Below are positions 17,844 to 26,559 of a stretch of DNA of 64,000 nt, in pieces (position 1 is the stretch's first letter; every line of letters begins with the position of its first letter). Below the pieces are notes generated by a model. The model was not told where the DNA came from. It searched no databases and was given only the letters and a program-made list of their open reading frames with translations. The translations under genes and the position numbers were made by a program. Origin of the DNA: Pseudoxanthomonas sp. SE1 (GTDB taxonomy: Bacteria; Pseudomonadota; Gammaproteobacteria; Xanthomonadales; Xanthomonadaceae). Location of the stretch: contig NZ_CP113783.1 in the NCBI RefSeq assembly GCF_029542205.1, forward strand, positions 611,001 through 675,000, written 5' to 3'.

Positions 17844-20132
17844 ATGAAACAGGTACCCGCCGCATTCGGCGTTTTCCTGCTGGCTGCCGCCGTCAGCGCC
17901 AGCGTCCAGGCCCAACAGAACACCCCGCTGCCGCAGGACGCGCCAGCCGAAGAAGAGCGGGCGAAGGATGCCGTCGACCTGGACCAGGTGATCGTGACGG
18001 GTGTGCGTTCGGCAAAATCCGTCGACAAGATCCCTGGCGCAGTTTCGCTCGTGACCAAGGAGGAGATCGCGCACACCCTGCTGATGACAGACGACGCGAC
18101 TGCTGTGCTCGCACGCACCGTGCCGGGCTACGCCGAGGCGTCCCAAGCGATGAGCAATAGCGGTGAGACCCTGCGCGGCCGGGTGGCATTGCGCCTGTTC
18201 GATGGTGTGCCACAGGGCTCGCCGCTGCGCGATGGAAGTCGCAACGCCACCTTCACCGACATGGGCATCGTTGGGCGCGTTGAAGTGATCAACGGGCCCT
18301 CGGCGTCCGAAGGCATTGGCGCGGCGGGAGGCATCATCAACTACATTTCCACGGTGCCAACCAAGGAAGGCAACGAGTTCCGTCTGCTGACGCGCTACTC
18401 GACCCAGTTCAAGGACGACAGCGCCGGCTGGAAGGTTGGCATGAATTTCGCACGCAAGCAGGACAACTACGACATGGTGGTCGGCGTCTCGCGCATCGAT
18501 CGCGGCATGGGCTACGACGCCAATGGCCTGCGCTTGGGGATGAACACGAGTGGTTCAGTCAGCGACTCCGAAGCGCGCAACCTGTTCTTCAAGGGGGGCA
18601 TCAACTTCGGCGAGGATCTGGAGAAGCGCCTGCAGCTCAGCTACAGCGATTTCAAGATCGAGGGCAATGGAAACTACGTCCAGGTCGACGGTTGTCGCTA
18701 CGAACCGGGTTGGTGTGAAAACCCGAGCCCAAACACCTCTGAACGCGGCCATCTATTCGGTACAAAGGCCGAGTTCAATGACTTCACGCAGGTCAACGTG
18801 CTGTATACCGACGCCAATTTCTTCGGCGGCACGCTGAGTCTGAATGCCTACTGGGCCGACCAGGCCATGCGCTATCCGGCGGAGAACGGCAGTGATCGTC
18901 AGGATCCGCTGATCCCCCCCAACGGCCCTGATGGCCTGATCTGGGATCAGTCCGAAATCAACTCCGACAAGGTAGGCTTCCGCCCGTCGTGGACGCGAGG
19001 CGAACTATTCGGGGTCGAAGGCCTGGAGCTGCGCACCGGGGTCGATTGGGTGCGCGACGAGGCCGACCAGCGATTGGCACTGACCAATCGCCTGTGGGTG
19101 CCCCCCATGGAGTACGAAAGCGTCGCACCCTATATGCAGCTGAGCTATGACATCGGACCGGTGACCTTGAGCGGCGGCTTCCGTCGCGAGGATGGCGAGC
19201 TGACAGTCAACGACTATACGACCACCTGGTATCGTGATCGCCGCTTCGTACAAGGCGGCAAGCTGAGCTATCAGGAGAATCTGGTCAACCTGGGCGCGAT
19301 CTGGCGCATCACCGACCAGTGGTCCGTGTTCGGTGCCTATGGGGAGGGATTCGGCCTGCCCAATGTCGGTATCCCGCTGCGTAACATCTCCTGCCCTGAC
19401 GATCCCAATGACACCAAGCCCGATGGCTGCCCCGGTGATCCGCTGGCCACTGTCGACTCCACCTTCCAGGAACTGAAGGCCGTGGTGGTCGACAACCGCG
19501 AGTTCGGCATCAACTGGCGCGGCGCGAAGACGTCGTTCAGTGCTTCGCACTACGACTCGCGGTCGAAGCTGGGCTCCTCCTACGTGATCGATCCGATCAC
19601 GGAGGACTACATGCTGTTCCGTGCCCCAACCCGCATCAAAGGCTTCGAGTTTTCCGGTGACTGGAACGTCAATGACGCCTGGAAGCTCAGCGGTGTCTAC
19701 TCACGCATCCGCGGCAAGACGTCGTTCTGGACGGAGGATCCGGAAGGTCGCTGGGGTGCGGGTCCGCTGAACAAGCCCATCGGTGCCCTGGACGTGAACC
19801 CGGACAAAATCGCGCTATCCGTGCGCTGGAAGTTCTCGGAAGCCGGCGACGCAACCCTAGGGTCGACTACGCTGCTGTCGCGTGATCTTTCCGGAAGCGA
19901 TACACGGCCATACGACAACCGTGACTTCTCCTATGAAGAGCATACGACGGGTTACACCCTGTTCGATCTGGGCATGAACTATCGAGTGCAGAATGTCGGT
20001 CGCTTCTCGCTGGGTATCGAGAACCTGACCAACAAGCAATACATCCTGACGTGGTCGCAAGTGCCGGGCTGGCGCAATTATTGGGCGGGCCGTGGGCGCA
20101 TGTACTCTTTCACCTACGAGTACACGTTCTGA
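17844..20132 (+). CDS. TonB-dependent receptor (third receptor, smaller class)
   Basis: This 762-residue receptor is read from ATG 17844, where a clean signal peptide (MKQVPAAFGVFLLAAAVSASVQAQ) begins. A TonB box and plug start follow (VDLDQVIVTGVRSAKSVDKIPGAVSLVTKEEI). The plug shows FTDMGIVGRVEVINGPSASEGIGAAGGIINYISTVP, which resembles siderophore-type receptors more than the Xanthomonas/Caulobacter subfamily receptors to its left. The barrel ends with FSLGIENLTNKQYILTWSQ and a terminal YEYTF. It is the first gene of a tight unit with the serine hydrolase (14-bp gap), sugar kinase, fusion protein and GH127-like enzyme. Its ligand may therefore be a glycoside or glyco-conjugate rather than iron. 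Confidence 0.87.
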   Translation: MKQVPAAFGVFLLAAAVSASVQAQQNTPLPQDAPAEEERAKDAVDLDQVIVTGVRSAKSVDKIPGAVSLVTKEEIAHTLLMTDDATAVLARTVPGYAEASQAMSNSGETLRGRVALRLFDGVPQGSPLRDGSRNATFTDMGIVGRVEVINGPSASEGIGAAGGIINYISTVPTKEGNEFRLLTRYSTQFKDDSAGWKVGMNFARKQDNYDMVVGVSRIDRGMGYDANGLRLGMNTSGSVSDSEARNLFFKGGINFGEDLEKRLQLSYSDFKIEGNGNYVQVDGCRYEPGWCENPSPNTSERGHLFGTKAEFNDFTQVNVLYTDANFFGGTLSLNAYWADQAMRYPAENGSDRQDPLIPPNGPDGLIWDQSEINSDKVGFRPSWTRGELFGVEGLELRTGVDWVRDEADQRLALTNRLWVPPMEYESVAPYMQLSYDIGPVTLSGGFRREDGELTVNDYTTTWYRDRRFVQGGKLSYQENLVNLGAIWRITDQWSVFGAYGEGFGLPNVGIPLRNISCPDDPNDTKPDGCPGDPLATVDSTFQELKAVVVDNREFGINWRGAKTSFSASHYDSRSKLGSSYVIDPITEDYMLFRAPTRIKGFEFSGDWNVNDAWKLSGVYSRIRGKTSFWTEDPEGRWGAGPLNKPIGALDVNPDKIALSVRWKFSEAGDATLGSTTLLSRDLSGSDTRPYDNRDFSYEEHTTGYTLFDLGMNYRVQNVGRFSLGIENLTNKQYILTWSQVPGWRNYWAGRGRMYSFTYEYTF

Positions 20133-20146
20133 ACCATGATCCACTG

Positions 20147-21448
20147 ATGCCGGCTTTTCCCCATGCCGTGTCCGCCCGCGCCGCATCCATCTGGAGGCGG
20201 CGTGGCGTGCGAATCGCTGTCGGCCTGACTCTGGTCGCATTCGCGGCAGGTTGCACAACGCCCCTGCATGCCTCGTCTTCCGGAAGCGACGCCGTGCTGG
20301 ATTCCCTTCTCGCCGGTGCCGTCGGCGAGAAGGACTATTTGGGTGCGGTGGCGATGGTGTCCCTGAAGGACGTCATCGTCTACCACGGCGCGCTTGGTCA
20401 TGCCGACGCGACCGGGAAGGAACCCCTGCGCGAAGACGCGATCTTCCGCATCTATTCCATGACCAAGCCCATCACCTCGGTGGCGGCGTTGATGCTGGTG
20501 GAAGAGGGCAGACTGCGGCTGGATGATCCGGTCGCACGTCATTTGCCCGAATTCGCCGATCTGCAGCGCGTGGCGGGTGGCGACGAAGCGAAGCCGCACC
20601 TGATGGCGGTGCTTCGCCCCCTGACCGTGCGCCATCTGTTGACCCACACGGCAGGCTTCGCCACGGGCGGCGACGATATCCGGGTGGCGTCGGCATTGCT
20701 GCAGCAACAGGCGCCGGAAGACGCGGAAGATCTGGCGGGCTACGCACGCCGTGTCGCACGCGCGCCGCTGGCCGCTGAACCCGGTACCCGGTTCCGGTAC
20801 GACGGCGTCAACAGCGAAGTACTGGCGCGGGTCATCGAGGTGGCCAGTGGAATGTCGTTCGACGTATTCCTGCAGGCGCGGATCTTCGCGCCCCTCGGCA
20901 TGCGCGACACCGGCTTCCAGGTGCCGGCATCGCAGCGCGGGCGCATCATGGCGCTGACCACGCGCAACGCCGAGGGTCATCGCGTGCTGGCGGATACGCC
21001 TTCCGCGCGTGAGCCGGGCATTCCGCTGCGTGCCTACCACAGCGGCGCGGGCGGCCTGTACTCGACCGCCGCCGATTACCTGCGCTTTGCGCGCATGCTG
21101 GCCAACGGCGGGGAACTGGATGGCATCCGCCTGCTCCAGGCATCGACCGTGGACCAGATGATGCAGGACCAGCTCGCGCGCTTCGATCCGCCTGTCGCCT
21201 ACCCGGAAGCGGGCGAGGGCTTCGGTCTGGGCGGCTACGTGGTCACCGATACGGCGAAGAGCACGCGACCCGGCTCGCACGGGCAGTTCGGCTGGTCCGG
21301 CGCGGCGTCCACCTGGTTCACCATCGACCGTAGCCGCGGACTGGTGATCGTGCTGATGTCGCAGCACCTGCCGACGGATGGCGCCCCCGCGCTGCCGAAG
21401 ATGGCGGCGCCGTTCTACCGGCAGGTCCATTCAACGGTGTCGCCATGA
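20147..21448 (+). CDS. Exported class C beta-lactamase-type serine hydrolase
   Basis: This 433-residue protein is read from ATG 20147. An N-terminal hydrophobic segment ends LVAFAAGC near residues 28-36, which could be a weak lipobox or a signal-peptidase I site. The penicillin-binding fold is shown by FRIYSMTKPITSVAALML (catalytic S-x-x-K), the DDPVARHLPEF segment, LTVRHLLTHTAGF, the RYDGVNSEVLARVIE tyrosine/asparagine region and a C-terminal HGQFGWSGAASTWF. Members are often esterases or D-amino-peptidases rather than antibiotic-hydrolysing enzymes. Sandwiched between a receptor and a sugar kinase, it may deacylate the imported compound in the periplasm. Its stop overlaps the kinase start (ATGA). 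Confidence 0.87.
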   Translation: MPAFPHAVSARAASIWRRRGVRIAVGLTLVAFAAGCTTPLHASSSGSDAVLDSLLAGAVGEKDYLGAVAMVSLKDVIVYHGALGHADATGKEPLREDAIFRIYSMTKPITSVAALMLVEEGRLRLDDPVARHLPEFADLQRVAGGDEAKPHLMAVLRPLTVRHLLTHTAGFATGGDDIRVASALLQQQAPEDAEDLAGYARRVARAPLAAEPGTRFRYDGVNSEVLARVIEVASGMSFDVFLQARIFAPLGMRDTGFQVPASQRGRIMALTTRNAEGHRVLADTPSAREPGIPLRAYHSGAGGLYSTAADYLRFARMLANGGELDGIRLLQASTVDQMMQDQLARFDPPVAYPEAGEGFGLGGYVVTDTAKSTRPGSHGQFGWSGAASTWFTIDRSRGLVIVLMSQHLPTDGAPALPKMAAPFYRQVHSTVSP

Positions 21449-22389
21449 CGGCGCCGGTACTGGTAGCCGGTTCGGCCAACCTGGATTTCGTTGTCCGCGC
21501 GCCGCATGTGCCCGCGCCGGGCGAAACCGTGCTTGGCCGCGATTTCGCCACCTTCCCCGGAGGCAAGGGCGCCAACCAGGCGGTGGCCTGCGCGCGCGCG
21601 GGCGGCGTGGCGACGCGCATGCTGCTGGCCCTCGGCGATGATCCCTACGCCACCGTGCTGGAAGCGGCGCTGGCGGATGCGGGCGTGGCAACACACATCG
21701 TCCCCGTGCCTGATGTGGCCAGCGGCACCGCCTTCATCTGCCTGTCCGACGATGCGGAAAATGCGATCACGGTGGCCCCGGGCGCAAACGCGGCCCTGCG
21801 TCCGCACCATCTGCCGTCCCTCTTCGGCGTCACCCACCTGCTGCTGCAGCTCGAAACGCCACTGGATGCCGTGGCGAGCTTCGCGCACGTGGCGCACGCC
21901 GCCGGCGTGCACGTGCTGCTGAACGCCGCGCCCGCCACCGCGCTTCCGCCCTTGTTGCTGCAGGACGTCGACCTGCTGGTGGTCAACGAAGGCGAACTCG
22001 CCGCGCTTGCCGGTCCCGGCACGCTGGTCGCGCAGATGTCGCGCCTGCCGGTGCCGTGCGTGGTCGCCACGCTGGGCGCCCGCGGCTGTGTCGCCAGGCG
22101 CGGGGGCGAACTGTTCCTGCAGCCGGCGTTCCGCGTCGATGCCGTCGACACCACGGCCGCGGGTGATACGTTCTGCGGTGCGCTCGCCGCCCGGCTGGCG
22201 CAGCATGCACCGCTGGCGGACGCGCTACGCTTCGCCAGCGCGGCATCGGCCCTGGCATGCACGCGCCTGGGTGCGCAGGCCAGCATCCCGGCACGCGACC
22301 AGGTCGATGCATGGCTGGCCACGCAGGTCGATGCGCCCGACCACAAGGCTGCCCTTGCCGCGTATTGCGGCATCCCCGATTCCGATTGA
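21445..22389 (+). CDS. PfkB-family sugar kinase, ribokinase-like
   Basis: This 314-residue cytoplasmic kinase has the two PfkB signatures. The N-terminal ATFPGGKGANQAVACARAGG is of ribokinase type, and the C-terminal DTTAAGDTFCGALAARLA carries the catalytic aspartate. The middle SGTAFICLSDDAENAITVAPGAN is also ribokinase-like. Ribokinases phosphorylate furanose sugars at the primary hydroxyl. In this operon a furanose such as one released by the GH127-like enzyme two genes downstream is a reasonable substrate (inference). It overlaps the serine hydrolase by 4 bp and is 12 bp before the fusion protein. Confidence 0.87.
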   Translation: MTAPVLVAGSANLDFVVRAPHVPAPGETVLGRDFATFPGGKGANQAVACARAGGVATRMLLALGDDPYATVLEAALADAGVATHIVPVPDVASGTAFICLSDDAENAITVAPGANAALRPHHLPSLFGVTHLLLQLETPLDAVASFAHVAHAAGVHVLLNAAPATALPPLLLQDVDLLVVNEGELAALAGPGTLVAQMSRLPVPCVVATLGARGCVARRGGELFLQPAFRVDAVDTTAAGDTFCGALAARLAQHAPLADALRFASAASALACTRLGAQASIPARDQVDAWLATQVDAPDHKAALAAYCGIPDSD

Positions 22390-22401
22390 AAGACCCATCC
22401 C

Positions 22402-24594
22402 ATGAACTCCCCCACGTCCCCCGATCCTTCCGACGTACCGGACGCCGCCGACGCGCTGCCATCGCCGGTGAAGACCGAGTACAAGTTTTCCCACGTCACC
22501 ACCCAGCGCTACCTGCCCACGCCCGGCAAGGCGCCGGGCTGGCCGTTCGCCGACATCGGCCAGTGGAAGATCGATGCCAACGCCTCGGCCGACGATTGGG
22601 TGGCCGAGCTGAAGGACTGGCGTCGCGAACACCTGACCCGCATCGGCTACGACGACGCCAACTACCGCCGGCCGGAGCTGCAGTGGGCGCAGCGCAACTT
22701 CGTGCATGCGCAGGTCATGGTCGAGGATCGGTATCTCTACGACCCTGTTGCCGGTCGCTACACCGTTGATCGCTATCTGGACGATCTGGAAGCGCGCTTC
22801 GGCGGCCTGGACAGCGTGCTGTTGTGGTGCGTGTATCCCAACATCGGCGTGGATGACCGCAACCAGTTCGATTTCGCGCGCAGTCTGCCCGGCGGGCTGG
22901 AGGCGCTGCGTGGCGCCATCGACGATTTCCACCGTCGCGGCGTGCGCGTGTTCCTCACCACCATGCCGTGGGACAACGGCACCCGCGACGAAGGCGATCC
23001 CGACTGGCAGGCCATCGCGAAGATCGTCAAGGCGGTCGGCGCGGACGGCATCAACGGCGATACCTACAACGGCGTGCCGCGCGCGTTCTTCGACGCCTGC
23101 GATGCGCTGGGCCATCCGGTGGTGGTGCAGCCGGAATCCACGATCAGCGCCGAGGAGCACCTGATCTGGAACGTGCAGAGCTGGGGCAAGAAGGCGCCGA
23201 ACGAAGTCGTGCCGCCGGTGGCGAAGTTCAAGTGGCTGGAACCGCGCCACATGATCAACTACGAGAACCGCTGGGGCCGCGACCGCAACCACGACCTGCA
23301 ATACATCTTCTTCAACGGTGTGGGCTACAACGCGTGGGAGAACGTCTGGGGCCTGTGGAACCAGTTGACCTCGCGCGATGCCGAATCGCTGCGCCGGATC
23401 GCCGCGATCTACCGCCGCTTCCCATCATTGCTGGTCAGCCTGGATTGGCGCCCCTACGAGCGCACGCTGCAGGCCGGCATCTTCGCCAGCCGCTTCCCGG
23501 GCGAGGGCCGCACGCTGTGGACGCTGGTGAATCGCCACGAGTACGTGATCGCGGGTGAACAGCTTGCCGTGCCGCATGTGGACGGCACGCGCTACATCGA
23601 CCTGTGGAACGGTATCCCGTTGTCGCCGCGCATCATCGATGGTCAGGCAATCCTGGAGACGACGCTGGAAGGCCGCGGCTTCGGCGCGCTGCTGGCGCTG
23701 CGCGACGGCGTGCAGGAAGAAAGTCTGGACGCTTTCCTGACGCAGATGGCGAAGCATGCCGCTACGCCGCTGGCATCGCTGTCCGCGCAATGGACCGCGT
23801 TGCCGCAGACCCTGCAGGAGATCGCGCCGACCAAGCCGCACGCTGTCGCACCCGACGGCATGGTGACGGTCCCGGCGGGCGAGTTCCTGTTCGCCGTGCA
23901 GGGCATCGAGATCGAAGGACAGGTGTGGGAGGGCGTCGACGTGCAGTTCCCTTGGGAGCCGACCGCGCGTCGCCACCATCGCCATCGCATGCAGGTCGCG
24001 GCGTTCCACATCGACCGCCACCTGGTGACGAATGCGCAGTTCAAAGTATTCATCGACGCCACCGGTTATGTGCCGCGCGACGCACAGCACTTCCTGCGCG
24101 ACTGGCGCAACGGTTCGCCGCAGGCCGGCTGGGAGAACAAGCCCGTCACTTGGGTGTCGCTGGAAGATGCGCGCGCCTATGCGGCGTGGGCGGGCAAGCG
24201 GCTGCCGCACGGATGGGAATGGCAGTACGCGGCGCAGGGCACGGACGGCCGCCTGTATCCGTGGGGCGATGCCTGGCGCGACGATGCCGCACCGCCGGTA
24301 TTCCGCGGCCGCACCTTGCCGCCGCCGGCCGACGTCGGTGCGTATCCTGCCGGCGCCAGCCCATTCGGCGTGATGGATCTGGTGGGCCATGTATGGCAGT
24401 GGACCGACGAGTTCCACGACGAGCACACGCGCGCCGCCATCGTGCGCGGCGGCAGCGACTACGAGCCGCGCACCTCGCACTGGTACTTCCCGCAGGCCAA
24501 GCGGCTGGACCAGCACGGCAAGCTGCTGCTGATGGCGCCGGGCAAGGACCGCTCCGGGCGTATCGGCTTCCGTTGCGTGGTGGATGCCGCATGA
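22402..24594 (+). CDS. TIM-barrel glycosidase-like / formylglycine-generating-enzyme-like fusion protein
   Basis: This 730-residue protein has no signal peptide and two parts. Residues about 50-480 look like a glycosidase-type TIM barrel followed by a beta domain: VLLWCVYPNIGVDDRNQ, GVRVFLTTMPWDNGT, KAVGADGINGDTYNG, HPVVVQPES, then the domain around WTLVNRHEY. Residues about 486-728 are an FGE/SUMF1 domain: MVTVPAGEFLF, FHIDRHLVTNAQFKVFIDATGY, PVTWVSLEDARAYAAWAGKRLPHG, WEWQYAAQG, YPWGD, FGVMDLVGHVWQWTDEF and GFRCV. The two cysteines that bind copper in true FGEs should lie just after the RGGS motif (near R682). Here they are absent and the segment reads DYEPRTSHWYF, so it is unlikely to make formylglycine. 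The role is unknown; the context is glycoside processing. Confidence 0.75.
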   Translation: MNSPTSPDPSDVPDAADALPSPVKTEYKFSHVTTQRYLPTPGKAPGWPFADIGQWKIDANASADDWVAELKDWRREHLTRIGYDDANYRRPELQWAQRNFVHAQVMVEDRYLYDPVAGRYTVDRYLDDLEARFGGLDSVLLWCVYPNIGVDDRNQFDFARSLPGGLEALRGAIDDFHRRGVRVFLTTMPWDNGTRDEGDPDWQAIAKIVKAVGADGINGDTYNGVPRAFFDACDALGHPVVVQPESTISAEEHLIWNVQSWGKKAPNEVVPPVAKFKWLEPRHMINYENRWGRDRNHDLQYIFFNGVGYNAWENVWGLWNQLTSRDAESLRRIAAIYRRFPSLLVSLDWRPYERTLQAGIFASRFPGEGRTLWTLVNRHEYVIAGEQLAVPHVDGTRYIDLWNGIPLSPRIIDGQAILETTLEGRGFGALLALRDGVQEESLDAFLTQMAKHAATPLASLSAQWTALPQTLQEIAPTKPHAVAPDGMVTVPAGEFLFAVQGIEIEGQVWEGVDVQFPWEPTARRHHRHRMQVAAFHIDRHLVTNAQFKVFIDATGYVPRDAQHFLRDWRNGSPQAGWENKPVTWVSLEDARAYAAWAGKRLPHGWEWQYAAQGTDGRLYPWGDAWRDDAAPPVFRGRTLPPPADVGAYPAGASPFGVMDLVGHVWQWTDEFHDEHTRAAIVRGGSDYEPRTSHWYFPQAKRLDQHGKLLLMAPGKDRSGRIGFRCVVDAA

Positions 24595-26438
24595 CGACGA
24601 CCACCACCGCGGCCGGGTCGTCCTCCGTCGTGCTTGGCGGCATCCTCGGCGCAGCCCTCGATGCCAACCTGCGTGGCCGCCTCTCGCACTTCATCACCGC
24701 GCCGGACAGTCCCGCCATCGTGCTGTTCTCGCCCGAGCATCGCGCGCGAAACACCGAAGGCGACTGGTACGGCGAGCACGCCGGCAAATGGCTGTCGGCC
24801 GCGGCCCGCGCCTACGCCCGCAGCGGCGATGCGGCGTTGGGGGAGAACCTGCGTGGTGTCGCCGACTACCTGCTCTCCGTGCAGGAAGCCGACGGCTACC
24901 TGGGCACCTACGCGGAAGAACGCCGCTTCACCCATCCTCAGCCGCCGAAGCCGCTGAGCTGGGATGGCGCACCGGCGCTGCGCACCTGGGACATCTGGGT
25001 GCATGCCTACCTGATCCTCGGCCTGGTCGAAACCGCGCGCGCGTTGCACGACCCGCGCTACACGCGGGCCGCCGAACGCATCGCCGACCTCTGCGCGCAG
25101 GCACTGGCCTCCGGCATCGACATCACCACCCTCGGCAACCATCACGGCATGTCGGCCACCGTGCTGATGGACGCGGCCCTGGAACTGCACGAAGAGACCG
25201 GCGACCCACGCTTCCTCGCGCTGGCGCGCCAGGTGCTGGAGCAGGCGAACGCGCACCCGGCGCTGCGCCTGCTGCCTGCGCTGGAAGCTGGCGCCGACGC
25301 CTCCGAGATCGCCACCGGCAAGGCCTACCAGTTGCTGTGGAACCTGGTCGCGCTGGTCAAGCTGTGCCGCGCCACGGGCGATGCCGGCTTGCGCGACGTG
25401 CTGGAGCGCATCTGGCAGAACATCCGCGAACACCACCTGACCCTCGGCGGCGGGCCCTGGGGCGGCGTCGCCCATCGTTCACGCGAAGTGTTCAACGCGC
25501 GCGGCAGCTTCAGCCCGAATGCCTACGTGGAAACCTGCTCGCTGCTGTCGTGGACCCAGTTCAACCGCGAACTGCTGCAACTCACCGGCGAGGCGCGCTT
25601 CGCCGAAGAGATCGAGCGCACCGCCTACAACGATCTGCTCGGTGCCCACGCGCCCAATGGCGAGGACTGGTGCTACTACTCGTTCCCGAACGGACGGCGC
25701 GTGCATACCACTTACTGGCGTTGCTGCAAGTCCAGCGGCGCGATGGCGTTGGAAGAACTGCCGTCCATCGCGTATACGCAGGCCGGCAATGCGGTGAGCC
25801 TCAATCTGTACGGGCCGGGCGAAGCGAGTCTGGTGCATCCGCGCGCGGGCGCATTGCGGCTGCGCCAGCACACCACGTATCCATTCGACGGTACCGTGTC
25901 GCTGCACGTCGAGCCGGAGCATGACGCCAGCTTCGAAGTGCGCCTGCGCGTGCCCTCATGGGCACAGGGCGCCACCGTCAGCGTGAATGGCGAGGCGGTG
26001 GACGCGGACGTGGTGCCCGGCACCTTCGCCAGCGTGACACGGCGCTGGAGCGCGGGCGACCTGCTGACCATCGTGTTCCCGCTGCGGCCGGTCCTGCACC
26101 ACCACGCGCTGCGCAACGTGCAGGAGTCGCGCGCGCCGGACGGGGGTGAGGTCAGGCAGCAGGTGCTGGACCTGCGCTACGTCGGCCTGACGCGCGGTGC
26201 GCTGGTCTACGCCACCGAACTGATCGATGGCTTCAAGACCGAGGAGACCATCCGGCTGCCGGATGGCCCCCAGGACGATTGGCTGCAGGTGCTGCCCGTC
26301 AGCGACGGCGAAGATGGCGCGGGCATCGCCATGCAACTGGGGTATCGCGCGCCCCTGCTGTTCTGGCCCTACTACCGCGCGGGCGGCCGCGAGGATGGTG
26401 CATGGCGCCTCACCTGGCTGGCGTTGCCACCGGCATGA
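24591..26438 (+). CDS. GH127-type beta-L-arabinofuranosidase-like enzyme (DUF1680)
   Basis: This 615-residue protein starts at an ATG overlapping the previous stop (ATGA). The alpha/alpha-barrel of GH127 is evident: GDWYGEHAGKWLSAAARAY, YLLSVQEADGYLGTY, WDIWVHAYLILGLVE. The Zn-dependent cysteine active site described for HypBA1 (E-x-C and C-C) is matched by E314-T-C316 and C378-C379 in YWRCCKSSGAMALEEL. The usual residues after the paired cysteines (CCPPN type) are replaced by CCKSS, so substrate use may differ from characterised members. No signal peptide is visible, so it acts in the cytoplasm. It closes the five-gene unit that starts with the third TonB receptor. Confidence 0.83.
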   Translation: MTTTTTAAGSSSVVLGGILGAALDANLRGRLSHFITAPDSPAIVLFSPEHRARNTEGDWYGEHAGKWLSAAARAYARSGDAALGENLRGVADYLLSVQEADGYLGTYAEERRFTHPQPPKPLSWDGAPALRTWDIWVHAYLILGLVETARALHDPRYTRAAERIADLCAQALASGIDITTLGNHHGMSATVLMDAALELHEETGDPRFLALARQVLEQANAHPALRLLPALEAGADASEIATGKAYQLLWNLVALVKLCRATGDAGLRDVLERIWQNIREHHLTLGGGPWGGVAHRSREVFNARGSFSPNAYVETCSLLSWTQFNRELLQLTGEARFAEEIERTAYNDLLGAHAPNGEDWCYYSFPNGRRVHTTYWRCCKSSGAMALEELPSIAYTQAGNAVSLNLYGPGEASLVHPRAGALRLRQHTTYPFDGTVSLHVEPEHDASFEVRLRVPSWAQGATVSVNGEAVDADVVPGTFASVTRRWSAGDLLTIVFPLRPVLHHHALRNVQESRAPDGGEVRQQVLDLRYVGLTRGALVYATELIDGFKTEETIRLPDGPQDDWLQVLPVSDGEDGAGIAMQLGYRAPLLFWPYYRAGGREDGAWRLTWLALPPA

Positions 26439-26559
26439 AGACACCGGCGCTCGCAATAATTTGTGGCAGAAGAAAATATGGCGGCTGGCTGTATCCGGCC
26501 CGCCGCGTGGCACAGACTTGTCGTTGCCGTCGCGGCGGCGGCTGAAGGAGGCTTCTTCC

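Noticed and set aside
26510..26530. TGGCAC...TTGT resembling a sigma-54 promoter before the CoA-transferase gene
   Set aside because: The distance between the GG and GC elements does not fit the strict sigma-54 spacing and the GC dinucleotide is absent.
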